Source of the DNA: RQOF01 sp964461135
GTDB lineage: Bacteria; Calditrichota; Calditrichia; RBG-13-44-9
Length of the DNA: 54,268 bases
Direction of reading: 5' to 3'
Assembly: GCA_964461135.1 (NCBI GenBank)
Contig: CAYWTB010000025.1
Span: forward strand, 1 to 54,268
Below, piece after piece: positions 16,891-26,300 of the stretch. Position numbers and translations under genes: made by a program. The notes under the pieces were generated by a model, which ran no database searches, was not told the origin of the DNA, and saw only the letters and a program-made list of their open reading frames with translations. Within the stretch, counting starts at the first letter, position 1. Each line of letters opens with the position of its first letter.

Positions 16891-18024
16891 CTACCTAATA
16901 TATAAGGGGAGGGGTGGGAAACAAAGTATAAACAGAAATAAGCAGGTCCATCCGGTTATTTTTCGTTTGGGAGTTAGTGGATAATTATCTTCCAGGGTCG
17001 GCGGGTGGCGAAAACCGATAAGCAGAAAAATAAGAATAATCCAGAGAACCCAGACGAATGAGAAAAATTCTATAATGAGAACAAAATTGAGAAGAAGAAG
17101 AAGAGAGAAAGATAGAATGCCAAACAATCTGGCTCTTTTCTGAACCAGAGCATACAGAATATGTCCCCCGTCCAGCTGGCCGATGGGAATAAGATTAATG
17201 GCGGTTATCAGGAAACCTATCCAGCCTGCAAAAATGAAGGGGAAATGATAAATTTCATTCATGGGTAGGCGTCCATGACCAACAAAATCATTAAAAAAGG
17301 CGAAAAGGAGCGATTTACCCAGGATGATATTGATGGTCCCCTCCCCGGTTATATTAAAGGGATGAATAGTCTCTATAAATGCAATAATGCCCTGCCTGTC
17401 CGGTAAAGTCGCATATCCGATAATTAAGAAGAACAAACTCATGACAAATCCGGCAATTGGTCCGGCTGCTCCCACATCGAGCAGGGCTGTGCGGTTGTGG
17501 ATGGGAGATTTCATGCGGATAAACGCGCCGAGAGTGCCAAAATGAAAACCGGGCAAGGGCAGAGGAATATAATACGGCAGGGTGGTCTTTATACGATGAT
17601 ATTGTGCGAAAAGATAATGCCCGAACTCATGTGCGGTCAGAATGGTGAGAACTGCCAGAGAATATTTCCATCCGTATAATATGCTACTGAAATCTGTTAA
17701 ATAGTCTTTACCCAGCAATATGGCACCGGCCATCATGGTCGTCACTATGGTTGTCAGAAAAAGAAGGATATTGATCCAGATCCTGGGTTTTTTCTCTTCA
17801 GTCCGGGAAGATGTTACCTGCATGATAATTTGAGAATTCTCCTCCACAATACGGGGAAAAAATCCGGATCGCAGTAATTCGGCAATAATATCACTTAATT
17901 CATCATCACTGACATCACCGGCATTGGCCCTGAAGAGAAGGTATCTCCGGAAAAAAGAGGAATACTGAAATTCGAAAGCGGGGCCCACTATTTGAGTGAC
18001 CTCCTGAATGTTCTTTCTGCGCAT
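16891..18024 (-). CDS. site-2-protease-type M50 membrane metalloprotease
   Basis: Intramembrane or membrane-embedded zinc protease. The zinc motif 'AHEFGHYLFA' places His132 and His136 with Glu133 as catalytic base. The third ligand is in 'NLIPIGQLDGGHILYAL' in a later helix, the standard LDG motif. An N-terminal cytosolic stretch of ~85 residues precedes about six helices. There is no PDZ domain, unlike RseP, so it fits the SREBP-cleaving/plant EGY-like subgroup. The substrate is unknown. Neighbours are an exported Pcm and a histidine kinase, which would suit envelope stress control, but no anti-sigma partner is adjacent. Confidence 0.88.
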   Translation of the reverse strand: MRRKNIQEVTQIVGPAFEFQYSSFFRRYLLFRANAGDVSDDELSDIIAELLRSGFFPRIVEENSQIIMQVTSSRTEEKKPRIWINILLFLTTIVTTMMAGAILLGKDYLTDFSSILYGWKYSLAVLTILTAHEFGHYLFAQYHRIKTTLPYYIPLPLPGFHFGTLGAFIRMKSPIHNRTALLDVGAAGPIAGFVMSLFFLIIGYATLPDRQGIIAFIETIHPFNITGEGTINIILGKSLLFAFFNDFVGHGRLPMNEIYHFPFIFAGWIGFLITAINLIPIGQLDGGHILYALVQKRARLFGILSFSLLLLLNFVLIIEFFSFVWVLWIILIFLLIGFRHPPTLEDNYPLTPKRKITGWTCLFLFILCFPPLPLYIR

Positions 18025-18169
18025 ACTTTTATAGCCTTCCTATGGTCTTAATAAACACCTGAAGGGAAATCGATCTTTTTTAACCTGCATATTCAAACCA
18101 CTTAGCGGATAATTAAAATCCTTCTCAGAAATTAAACAACTCCTGCCAGTCTTTTACTCAACAATGAAA

Positions 18170-18919
18170 TCAGGGCTCCCCCTGCAAGGGCACAAACCGT
18201 ACGGGCAATTTCCTTTCCTTCCGGATACCCTTTTTTTCTTTCACCAGCAGATAGAGTTCCTGGAAAAAATCACCCACAGGAATAATCAATTGTCCCCCCA
18301 CTTTAAGCTGTTCCACCAGGGGATCGGGAATTTTTTCAGGTGCAGCGGTAACGATAATGGCATCAAAGGGTGCTTTTTCTGGCCATCCATAAAAACCATT
18401 TCCGATTTTAAATTCGATATTCTGATATCCTAATTCCGCAATTACCCGCTGTGCCTGTTGAGAAAGTTCAGGAAGAATCTCAATGGTATAAACAGTGTCC
18501 ACCAGTTCCGCCAGAACCGCGGCCTGATAACCACTGCCGGTTCCCACTTCCAGTACCCTGTCTGAAGTTTTCAGACTTAACTGTTCAGTCATGTAAGCCA
18601 CAATATATGGTTGAGATATGGTTTGACCCGATCCGATGGGTAAGGGCTCATCCCCATAGGCATCTTCTTTCAGATGATCAGGAACAAATAAATGTCTTGG
18701 AACAGAACTTAAAGCCTCAAGCACCCTGTGATCCTTGATTCCCCTGGCTTTAATCTGTTTTTCCACCATATTTTGACGCATCTTAGTAAACCTGTCGGTT
18801 TTTTCTTCCTTAATGTGACCATTCCCTTCATAACAACACAAAATTGTTACAAAAGGTAAAATTAAAAAAACCAGCATTCTCGAATAAAAAAAATAACCCA
18901 TACTTAAATTGGTGGACAT
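18170..18919 (-). CDS. pcm: protein-L-isoaspartate O-methyltransferase with N-terminal signal sequence
   Basis: Repairs isoaspartyl residues in aged proteins by SAM-dependent methylation. Family motifs are complete: 'VPRHLFVP', 'YGDEPLPIGSGQTISQP', the SAM loop 'LEVGTGSGYQAAVLAEL', 'FDAIIVTAAPEKIP' and 'GGQLIIPVG'. It is unusual in having about 40 extra N-terminal residues with a hydrophobic run and a Cys pair ('LVFLILPFVTILCCYEG'), which look like a signal peptide, possibly with a lipobox. The ATG at 18919 has AGGA a few bases upstream, so translation of the extension is supported. A shorter cytosolic form starting in the 'MRQNMVEKQIKARG' region cannot be excluded. Confidence 0.9.
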   Translation of the reverse strand: MSTNLSMGYFFYSRMLVFLILPFVTILCCYEGNGHIKEEKTDRFTKMRQNMVEKQIKARGIKDHRVLEALSSVPRHLFVPDHLKEDAYGDEPLPIGSGQTISQPYIVAYMTEQLSLKTSDRVLEVGTGSGYQAAVLAELVDTVYTIEILPELSQQAQRVIAELGYQNIEFKIGNGFYGWPEKAPFDAIIVTAAPEKIPDPLVEQLKVGGQLIIPVGDFFQELYLLVKEKKGIRKERKLPVRFVPLQGEP

Positions 18920-18996
18920 ATTATCCTACCGGCAATATAAATTCTGCTAAAATATATCCAAAAATAACAGTAATCTTATTCATATCCAAAGAAATC

Positions 18997-20715
18997 TTAT
19001 TCATCCATTTTCATTTCGGGGAGTATAATCTGAAAAGCAGTACCTTTTCCCTTGAGGGATTTTAACTCAATAGTACCCTGATGTTCATCAATTATTTTCT
19101 TGACGATGGCAAGACCTAAACCCGTTCCGCTTTCCTTGCCACTGGTAACGAATGATTCAAATATCCGGTTCTTAATTTCTTCCGGGATGCCCGGTCCATC
19201 ATCTGAAAGATCAAAAATAACTTTGGAACTTCCATCATGAACTTTAAAGGAAAAAATTCCACCTTTTCCAAGCGCTTCCTTGGCGTTTTTGGCAATATTA
19301 TAAAAAACCCGGACAAGTTTGTCCACATCCGCATGTATCAACTTTCTGGATTGATTATCAATTTGAAGTTTGATTCCAGTATCCCTAAAAAGCTGTTCCA
19401 ACTGAGGCTGAAACCGTTTAAGAATATCGGTGGCGGAACTCTTCCGGGGCAAAATACTGGTTTTACCTTTTGCAAAATCCAGTATCTCAGTGGTCATATT
19501 AATAATAAATTGGATTTCCAGACGCATAATATTGGAATATTCTTCCCTTTCTTCCCGGCTGGTATCCTCTTCCAGCAATAAATCCAGAAATCCATTTATA
19601 CTGTTCACCGGGCTTCGGAGGTCATGGACGATGGTACTCATCATCTGTCCGACGGCAGTTAATCTTTCCTGGCTGATTAATTTTTCCCGGAGTGAATACA
19701 GTTCGATAGCCCGTGATATTTTCTGCACAATAATTTCTATGGTCTGAGAATGATCGATGTTTCGGTTTCCCTCACGCAACGAATTATTTTTCATGAGCAT
19801 ATAGGCAAAAAGAGTTTCTTCGTCATCAGTATGGACAGGGATGGACATCACATAATCAAACTTGTTGCGGAGGCCTTTATTCAGATATGACAACTGCTTA
19901 GCCCCGGAACTATTCTTGATGGATTCAGACGAAAAATCCAGTATTGCCTCTTGAAGGGAAGATTTGGAGGATTTACCATCCTTACTGATTTTCAGCAGAA
20001 CCATGCCATTCTTTTCCGGATAAATCAGGGCAGTCTCATCATTTCCGATATAGGTTAATGTTCCGGTAAGAATATCCTTCAATACTTCATCCAAAGTATA
20101 TACACTGGACAGTTTCTGTTCAAATTCATACAGGAGATCTATTTCCCGGTATTTCTGTTCCAATTGTTCATACAACCTGGCATTGGAAATTGACACCGCC
20201 ACTTCCGAGGCAATGGCCTCCATGATGGCTTCATCTTCCGGAGTAAAAATTCCATCATTCTTATTGAGAACCTGAATAACGCCCAATATTTTGCGTGACT
20301 TCTCGGATGTGGTTGGTTCCCATACCGGCAGACATAGGATCGATCTGGTGCGATAACCGGTTTTTTTATCGGTGGTAGGATCGAAACGACTATCTTTATA
20401 AGCATCCGGAATATTTATTTTTTCTCCGGAAGCAGCAACGAAGCCCGAAATTCCCACCCCGATTTTCTGACGAATTTCCTTGATTTCCGCCTTCAAGGCA
20501 ATCTTTGACCAGATTTCGTCATTTTCTTTGTCAATCAGATACAAGGTACTGCGATCTGCGTTGATAAGCACTGTGATCTCTCTCATGATCAGGTTCAACA
20601 GATCGTCCAGATGAAGCGTGCTACTCAAAGCCTGTCCGATCTTTTGAATGGAATAGAGCTCTTTTTCCTTTTGCCGGAGCTTCATTTTCAACAAATCCAG
20701 ACGTTTTTCTTTCAT
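18997..20715 (-). CDS. GAF-domain sensor histidine kinase
   Basis: Soluble two-component kinase. A short coiled coil (~1-25) leads into a GAF domain (~25-180; 'DRSTLYLIDKENDEIWS', 'GISGFVAASGE', 'CLPVWEP'). A second coiled linker and a more divergent GAF-like region (~195-335) follow. The HisKA helix has 'IVHDLRSPVN' with the phospho-acceptor His364. The ATPase domain shows N box 'NIAKNAKEAL', G1 'DDGPGIP' and G2 'GTGLGLAIVKK'. No transmembrane helix is present. No response regulator gene is next to it, so it is an orphan kinase. It lies between endonuclease V (64 nt) and pcm (77 nt). Confidence 0.92.
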   Translation of the reverse strand: MKEKRLDLLKMKLRQKEKELYSIQKIGQALSSTLHLDDLLNLIMREITVLINADRSTLYLIDKENDEIWSKIALKAEIKEIRQKIGVGISGFVAASGEKINIPDAYKDSRFDPTTDKKTGYRTRSILCLPVWEPTTSEKSRKILGVIQVLNKNDGIFTPEDEAIMEAIASEVAVSISNARLYEQLEQKYREIDLLYEFEQKLSSVYTLDEVLKDILTGTLTYIGNDETALIYPEKNGMVLLKISKDGKSSKSSLQEAILDFSSESIKNSSGAKQLSYLNKGLRNKFDYVMSIPVHTDDEETLFAYMLMKNNSLREGNRNIDHSQTIEIIVQKISRAIELYSLREKLISQERLTAVGQMMSTIVHDLRSPVNSINGFLDLLLEEDTSREEREEYSNIMRLEIQFIINMTTEILDFAKGKTSILPRKSSATDILKRFQPQLEQLFRDTGIKLQIDNQSRKLIHADVDKLVRVFYNIAKNAKEALGKGGIFSFKVHDGSSKVIFDLSDDGPGIPEEIKNRIFESFVTSGKESGTGLGLAIVKKIIDEHQGTIELKSLKGKGTAFQIILPEMKMDE

Positions 20716-20779
20716 AAGAATTATCCTGATTTTTGATATAATATATAAACAAAGAAAATCATTATAAACAAGCGAGGAG

Positions 20780-21484
20780 TCAATTTTCAGGCGGAGACGG
20801 TTCTTTATCTTCCCGTCTCATTTCATTCACTCTCTTATGCGCCAGTCTGATTGGTTCGGGAATACGGTAACGGGGACTGCAGGTGAGTATCAGCTCCCGA
20901 GCATCAGAGATGTTAATTTTATGTCCGGGTGATACAAAAACAGGTTTAACACCGGCACGGGTTCTGAGCGCTTCGCCCACTATTTTGCCATTATAAATAA
21001 GAGGAGATACGCTGCCTCTGGCCCGGGCAGGCTCCCGGAACTCCCCCACCAATACCGATTTGGCGCAGCCCACACTGGGAAGATCCAGAAGCAATCCCAG
21101 ATGGGAAGCCAGACCAAACTGCCGGGGGTGGGCAATTCCCTGTCCGTCACACAGCAGCACATCCGGCTTCATTTTTATTTGCCCGAATATTTCAATAACC
21201 GGCGGGCCCTCCCTGAAACTCAGATATCCGGGAATATAGGGAAATTTTGCAACGGACTTGAGAAAATGGATGGAAATTACGGTAAGATCAGGGAAATGAA
21301 CAAGTACGACAGTGGAATAAAGTGTTTTTTCGAATTTATTGAATGAAATATCAGCAGCGGCAACAACATGGACAGAAGATACATCCAGACGAGATGAAAC
21401 ATCTATTTCAGTTTTCATGCGGGACTGAAGTTCACGAGCTTCCTCCGTGGAAACATCCCAGGAATGTTTTAACCGGATATTCAT
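20780..21484 (-). CDS. nfi: endonuclease V
   Basis: Cuts DNA (or RNA) next to deaminated adenine (inosine). Family signatures are 'AAADISFNK' (catalytic Asp), 'FPYIPGYLSFREGP' (wedge and catalytic Glu), 'LLCDGQGIAHPRQFGLASHLG' (second Asp) and 'GCAKSVLVG'. Length (234 aa) is normal. The upstream ribosome site is weak. It is transcribed with the histidine kinase gene that follows; a hairpin separates it from the STAS gene before it. Confidence 0.93.
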   Translation of the reverse strand: MNIRLKHSWDVSTEEARELQSRMKTEIDVSSRLDVSSVHVVAAADISFNKFEKTLYSTVVLVHFPDLTVISIHFLKSVAKFPYIPGYLSFREGPPVIEIFGQIKMKPDVLLCDGQGIAHPRQFGLASHLGLLLDLPSVGCAKSVLVGEFREPARARGSVSPLIYNGKIVGEALRTRAGVKPVFVSPGHKINISDARELILTCSPRYRIPEPIRLAHKRVNEMRREDKEPSPPEN

Positions 21485-21547
21485 TCAACTAAATCATCTT
21501 TAATCGGGAATAATAATTGATGTATTTTTTACCAATAAAGGGGAAGT

Positions 21548-21582
21548 AAAGGAGCGTGTTCCTGGTCAGAACATGCTCCTTT
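21548..21582 (-). terminator. hairpin terminator after the STAS gene
   Basis: AAAGGAGCGTGTTC (21548-21561) pairs with GAACATGCTCCTTT (21569-21582) across a 7-nt loop, 14 pairs with a single wobble. It lies 24 nt past the STAS stop on the minus strand. The following T run is short (TTTACTT), so termination may be partial. Confidence 0.7.
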
Positions 21583-21606
21583 TGGTCAAACTTTAATATA
21601 CTTTTA

Positions 21607-21963
21607 TTAACTTTGCTGATGATCTTCAAAGAATGAAGCTACAGCCCGTTCGGCACTCTCGAAAGTATCAAAAATTCGTAAAAGCTGCGTGATAACCAGC
21701 AGGCTTTTCACTTTTTCAGTAACACTGGCTAATTTCAATTTTCCGCCCGCATTATTCAAGGTAGTCATACAGGCCATCAGAACTCCCAGTCCGGAACTGT
21801 TCATCCACTTTACACCTTTAAGGTCAATTACGATTTTTTTGATGCCATCCGCAGTCAGGCTTTTTACTTTATCATGCAGAACCATGGTTTCCGGTCCACC
21901 CATCATGTTTCCGGAAACACTTAAAACAGCCACATCTCCTTCAATTTTTTCTTTGATTTTCAT
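21607..21963 (-). CDS. STAS-domain anti-sigma factor antagonist
   Basis: A single-domain 118-residue STAS protein of the SpoIIAA/RsbV type, which binds an anti-sigma kinase and releases a sigma factor when unphosphorylated. The phosphorylation loop reads 'VKWMNSSGLGVLMAC' (Ser56/Ser57). The usual Asp before the serines is Asn here. Its ATG overlaps the stop of the transglycosylase gene as ATGA (21960-21963), so it is translationally coupled to a cell-wall enzyme. No anti-sigma kinase is in the window. The role in cell-wall or stress control is inference from the coupling. Confidence 0.9.
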   Translation of the reverse strand: MKIKEKIEGDVAVLSVSGNMMGGPETMVLHDKVKSLTADGIKKIVIDLKGVKWMNSSGLGVLMACMTTLNNAGGKLKLASVTEKVKSLLVITQLLRIFDTFESAERAVASFFEDHQQS

Positions 21964-23801
21964 AAAGTCTCCTCCAGTGATTTATAATTTTGGAACGTGG
22001 GTATTCTCAGCACATCGCCCGGATACAATCGGTTAATATCCATATTAATGTTAAAATACTGAATAATTTCTACCGGAACCTGATAACGGGAGCGGGCCAG
22101 TTCCCAAACAGATTCCCCCTGATTAACCTGATATTCCACCAAATTTACAAATTCCTTTTTAGCTAGGAAACTCTTTAAAATATCTGCATGATAATTATAC
22201 CGTTTCCTGCTGAATTCTTCTTTAGAGATCCTTGAAAAATCAAGTTTCAAGGTCTGTCCCTGATAGATAGTTCGTGTTCTTCCCATATTATTCAACCTCT
22301 GCAGGCGGGAAAGTGAAATACCCAGCCAATCCGCATAGTGCCCGAGGGTTTCATTCGCGAACACCGTGATGCGGTCTTCCTGTGTATTCAGATATGACAT
22401 AATATCATTTTCCAGTTCGGTCAGCATTTCCGAATGACTGTTTGTTTGGGTTACCGATTTTTCCAGCCACTTCTCCGGTTGAAATTCCGGCTCAGGTGTC
22501 TCGGAAATTACCCCGGGTTTTAGATACACCAGGTTTTGTGCGGCTTCACCAACGGTATCCGGAATAAGCGATGGGTCCGTATTGTTTTCCGTACCGGTAA
22601 TCTGAAAATGTACAGTCTTCTCAGGTTCACTTATTATTGTTTCCTTGTTATTCTTTTCTTCCATGTGTTGAATATCCATTTCCAGTTTCGCAAGATCATT
22701 TATGGGCGGAATATTAATCCAGTACCCTGCAGGAATGGAAATTCTCCCCCTGACAGCCCGGCTTGAATAGGATGGGTTTAAAACGCGTAACTCATCAGCA
22801 GATATACCAAGATATTTTGCCATATGAGGGAATTTGATACTATTTTTTAGTTTATAACGGATAGTAGGCGATAATTCAGCCGCACGGATATCCGGAAAGT
22901 ACTTGTTATAGTCCTGCATGATTTCCAAAACGGCCAGGAATTCCGGATAAAAATTACGGGAGGCAAATTTGAATTTCCGGTGGTTAAATGATTCCCTTAC
23001 CTTTAAATAATCAGTTCCATATACCTTTATTGCTCTCTTGATTCCGGCCAGCCCGAAATTATATGCTGTAATGGCCAGACCCCACTCTCCTATCTGTTTG
23101 TAATTGTAATGGAGTAATCGCGCAGCAGCCTGGGTGGACATGAGAGGATCATATCTCTCATCAATGATGGAATTAACCTTCATATATAACCGTCCCGTGG
23201 AGCGCATAAATTGCCACATACCTGCCGCGCCCACCCTGGACTTGGCCAGTGGATGAAAAGAAGATTCAATGTGGGGCAGATATGCCAATTCTTCCGGCAG
23301 ACCATTCTGTCTGAATACCTCTTTCATAAAAGGCAGCAGGTTAAGGGACCGGGCCAGACCTTCTTCAAATCCATCTCTCATCCCCTGTTGGGCACGAATC
23401 TGTCTGGACGCTTTTCTCAGAAGAGAAGGATCGGGATTATTTCCAAAAATTTCGATCAGATAATTCTCAAAGTGACTTCTTTCCGATTCATCCGGAAGAC
23501 CCTCAACCAGTTGCATCAGACTTTCATTTATTTCATCTTTTATTTTTTCCAGAAGTTTTTCCCGCTGATGATCACTATAGGTAGAATCAAATGTAATTAC
23601 CTTATAAATTATGTCCAAATTTTCAGAATCGTGCAAAATATATTGATTTTTATAATAAATGGTAAATACCGCTTTCCAAAATTCCACATCTGATTTCAAA
23701 GAAGACGGATATTCCCAGTTGTTTTGACTAAAAGCCGGCAAGATTGGAAACAGCAGGCCGGAGAGAAGACAAACCAAAATTAATTTTTGCAATCTGTACA
23801 T
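21960..23801 (-). CDS. MltD-like membrane-bound lytic murein transglycosylase with LysM domains
   Basis: Cleaves the glycan strand of peptidoglycan. A signal peptide (to 'LPAFSQ') is followed by a helical region and the transglycosylase domain: 'AYLPHIESSFHP' with catalytic Glu179, 'GAAGMWQFMRSTG', 'ERYDPLMSTQAAARLL' and 'AITAYNFGLAGI'. LysM-type modules follow: a divergent one near ~310-350, one near ~470-520 ('LGHYADWLGISLSRLQRLN') and a clear C-terminal one (~560-610, 'YQVNQGESVWELARSRYQV'). This is the layout of MltD. There is no lipobox, so it is probably periplasmic. It lies 76 nt after the Slt-type gene and overlaps the STAS gene. Confidence 0.92.
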   Translation of the reverse strand: MYRLQKLILVCLLSGLLFPILPAFSQNNWEYPSSLKSDVEFWKAVFTIYYKNQYILHDSENLDIIYKVITFDSTYSDHQREKLLEKIKDEINESLMQLVEGLPDESERSHFENYLIEIFGNNPDPSLLRKASRQIRAQQGMRDGFEEGLARSLNLLPFMKEVFRQNGLPEELAYLPHIESSFHPLAKSRVGAAGMWQFMRSTGRLYMKVNSIIDERYDPLMSTQAAARLLHYNYKQIGEWGLAITAYNFGLAGIKRAIKVYGTDYLKVRESFNHRKFKFASRNFYPEFLAVLEIMQDYNKYFPDIRAAELSPTIRYKLKNSIKFPHMAKYLGISADELRVLNPSYSSRAVRGRISIPAGYWINIPPINDLAKLEMDIQHMEEKNNKETIISEPEKTVHFQITGTENNTDPSLIPDTVGEAAQNLVYLKPGVISETPEPEFQPEKWLEKSVTQTNSHSEMLTELENDIMSYLNTQEDRITVFANETLGHYADWLGISLSRLQRLNNMGRTRTIYQGQTLKLDFSRISKEEFSRKRYNYHADILKSFLAKKEFVNLVEYQVNQGESVWELARSRYQVPVEIIQYFNINMDINRLYPGDVLRIPTFQNYKSLEETL

Positions 23802-23877
23802 AAATCATCATCCTGCTATGAATTAATGTTGAATTTAATATATTCGGCCGGTTTCACCAATGCAATAGTTTTACCAC

Positions 23878-26109
23878 TTAGAAAATTCTTGAGAACTCTG
23901 CCTGATGATGGGCAATTTCTTCGGGAATTTCCCCGGGACAGGTAATCGCCCGGTAAATCCAGAAATATTTCAGGCAGGTGCGTACATAAACACGGGTTTG
24001 TTCAAATTCCAGATTTTCCATAAAAAGATCTTCATCATCACCCGGGAAATTTTTCCGCCAGCGATCCACTCGGTGGGGTCCGGCATTATAGCCGGCCAGT
24101 GCCATCACGGAATTTCCGTTATACTTTTTCATCAGAGAAGATAAATAATACGCCCCCATCTGAATATTCACCAACGGATCGAACAACTGTTCTGTGGAAG
24201 TAAACGACATATTCAGTTGCGGTGCAATTTGTGAAGCCGTCCCCGGTAGAAGCTGCATCAATCCATAGGCATTAGCATAGGATATGATTTTGGGTTCGAA
24301 AGCACTTTCTTTTTTCATGACGCTCCAGATGAGTTCCGATGGAATCTCATATCTTCTGGCGGCAGAGTCAACTTCCACTGAGAAATATAGAGGATACAGT
24401 TTTTTGAAGACTGGAATCATGTCTTCCAGGTCCGATTTCGTAAATTTTCGATCAAACACATTACGAAAGCGGCGATAAGCAAAACCATAATTCTGCATGC
24501 GTTCGTAGAGCTCACCAAGAGCAAATATTCTTTGCCATTCTTCTCCATTCTCGTTTATCACGCGTAATTCCCGATCTCCCCAGTGGGATCCCAACATATC
24601 TTCCACCAGCAGGGCCTTCTGAAACTGGGAAATGTAATCCGGCAGAAAGGTCTGTTCATGCTGATGAAGTTCCCAGAAAGCCTCCCTGATTTTCTGGTGG
24701 GAATCCTGTGCATCAGTGGTCAGGTAGAATGCCTTTAAATTATAGAAACTATTTATGGGGCGTTTTGACAGGTCTATTAAAATCTCAGCCTGTTTCGCAT
24801 AGTTTTTATCTCTTTCGTAACTTTTAGCAATCCAGAACATCAAGCGGTCCTTTTGGGAACTATCACGGGTTTTTTTGAGTGCCTGCTGCCAGGAACGCCG
24901 GGCCGAATCAAAATTTTTCAGACGGAAATAATCCAGCCCTATTCGAAAGAACGCTTCATCACAAAACGAATACCTGGGATAGGTTTTGATGAGACTCTTA
25001 TACATCCGGATAGCCATTTTCAGATCCATTTTTTCCTCATATAACCAGGCGACCTTCCAGAGCACCTCAGGAGACAGCCCATCTCCGGGATATTTTTTCT
25101 GAAACTGCCGGTAATATTTTATGGAATGGTCCACGTCTCCGATTCTCAGATAACATCGGGCGATGTTAAGGTCTATTTGCCGCTGTACCAGCGGGCTTCG
25201 AAAATTTTTACGATTTTCCAGACACCATTGCAGTACATTCTGATAATCCCCCTGTTCATACTCCAGGTCAATAATTTGCCAGTCAAAAAATTCCTTTTCT
25301 GAAAGCGATTCCGCATAAGGCTGCTGATTTTTCATTAATTTTTCCGCAGTCAGAAATTGTTTGGTTGTAAACAGGTATTCAATCAGTTTGCGGTACTCAC
25401 GCATGGGAATTCTCTGCGGATATGTCTCGAGCAGTTGCCGGTAGATGGCTTCTGAACGATGGTGGAACGGAAATTTATTTAAAAATACAAATGCATGATT
25501 CCGAAACTCGGAAGTATCACCCTTTAATTCCCACATTTTTATCATGCGGAGGTATATTCCATCCCGGTCGAAATAACTACTCTGCAACATTTTTGTCAGG
25601 TAAAAAAGCACGCTGTCCGGTTGATTTCTGGCGTCCGCCAGGTGGGCCTGAAGGGAATCCAGCAGGGGGAGAAGAGGCGACTCGGGGAAATCCCGCCTGA
25701 GATTACCAAGATTACTAATGGCTTTGAGGGTATCACCCAGACGGAGATGAGAAAGTGCCTGAAAATAAATGAGATAATCTTCCACTGGCTCTAGATATTT
25801 TCTCCCGGATTCCAAAACTTCCAACGATTTGCTGAATTCACCGGTCTGATAAAAACCATAACCTATTTTAAAACGAATGAGGGGTTCTTTCTGAATTAAT
25901 CCGGGATTGTCTTTCAAGGCAGCAAAAAATCCCTGCACAGCCTCATGAAAATTTCCGGCATGATAATTCTGATTTGCAATAAAGTAAACAGGCAGGGTTA
26001 CCTGACTACCATGTTCACTGCCGGAGAACAGCAACAGCATACATCCCAGTAGAAGCAGGGTAAGTGCAGCAGCGGATATTTTCTTAGAAATCAGTATCAA
26101 GATATTCAA
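23878..26109 (-). CDS. TPR-containing soluble lytic murein transglycosylase (Slt type)
   Basis: A 743-residue exported protein. After a signal peptide come tetratricopeptide-like helical repeats over ~50-560, a superhelical scaffold as in Slt70. The C-terminal transglycosylase domain has 'IWSVMKKESAFEPK' (catalytic Glu), 'YGLMQLLPGTA', 'FDPLVNIQMGAYYLSSL' and 'ALAGYNAGPHRV'. The start is uncertain: the frame begins at a TTG (26109), another TTG lies three codons on, and there is no nearby ATG or clear ribosome site. It runs in the same direction as the MltD-like gene, giving two different lytic transglycosylases side by side. Confidence 0.9.
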   Translation of the reverse strand: MNILILISKKISAAALTLLLLGCMLLLFSGSEHGSQVTLPVYFIANQNYHAGNFHEAVQGFFAALKDNPGLIQKEPLIRFKIGYGFYQTGEFSKSLEVLESGRKYLEPVEDYLIYFQALSHLRLGDTLKAISNLGNLRRDFPESPLLPLLDSLQAHLADARNQPDSVLFYLTKMLQSSYFDRDGIYLRMIKMWELKGDTSEFRNHAFVFLNKFPFHHRSEAIYRQLLETYPQRIPMREYRKLIEYLFTTKQFLTAEKLMKNQQPYAESLSEKEFFDWQIIDLEYEQGDYQNVLQWCLENRKNFRSPLVQRQIDLNIARCYLRIGDVDHSIKYYRQFQKKYPGDGLSPEVLWKVAWLYEEKMDLKMAIRMYKSLIKTYPRYSFCDEAFFRIGLDYFRLKNFDSARRSWQQALKKTRDSSQKDRLMFWIAKSYERDKNYAKQAEILIDLSKRPINSFYNLKAFYLTTDAQDSHQKIREAFWELHQHEQTFLPDYISQFQKALLVEDMLGSHWGDRELRVINENGEEWQRIFALGELYERMQNYGFAYRRFRNVFDRKFTKSDLEDMIPVFKKLYPLYFSVEVDSAARRYEIPSELIWSVMKKESAFEPKIISYANAYGLMQLLPGTASQIAPQLNMSFTSTEQLFDPLVNIQMGAYYLSSLMKKYNGNSVMALAGYNAGPHRVDRWRKNFPGDDEDLFMENLEFEQTRVYVRTCLKYFWIYRAITCPGEIPEEIAHHQAEFSRIF

Positions 26110-26300
26110 AATATTAAAATGATCTAAATTTCTTTCTTTCTCATATAATCGGCATAAAATACAGAAATATACTATCTTATAATAACCACTTAAAATTTAA
26201 ATTTTCGGTGATGTAACTCAAAAATTCTAGAATTTTTCATAAATCTGCCGAATTTCATCGTGAAAGAACCGGGATCCAGAAATTTTTTGGTTTTTAAAAA

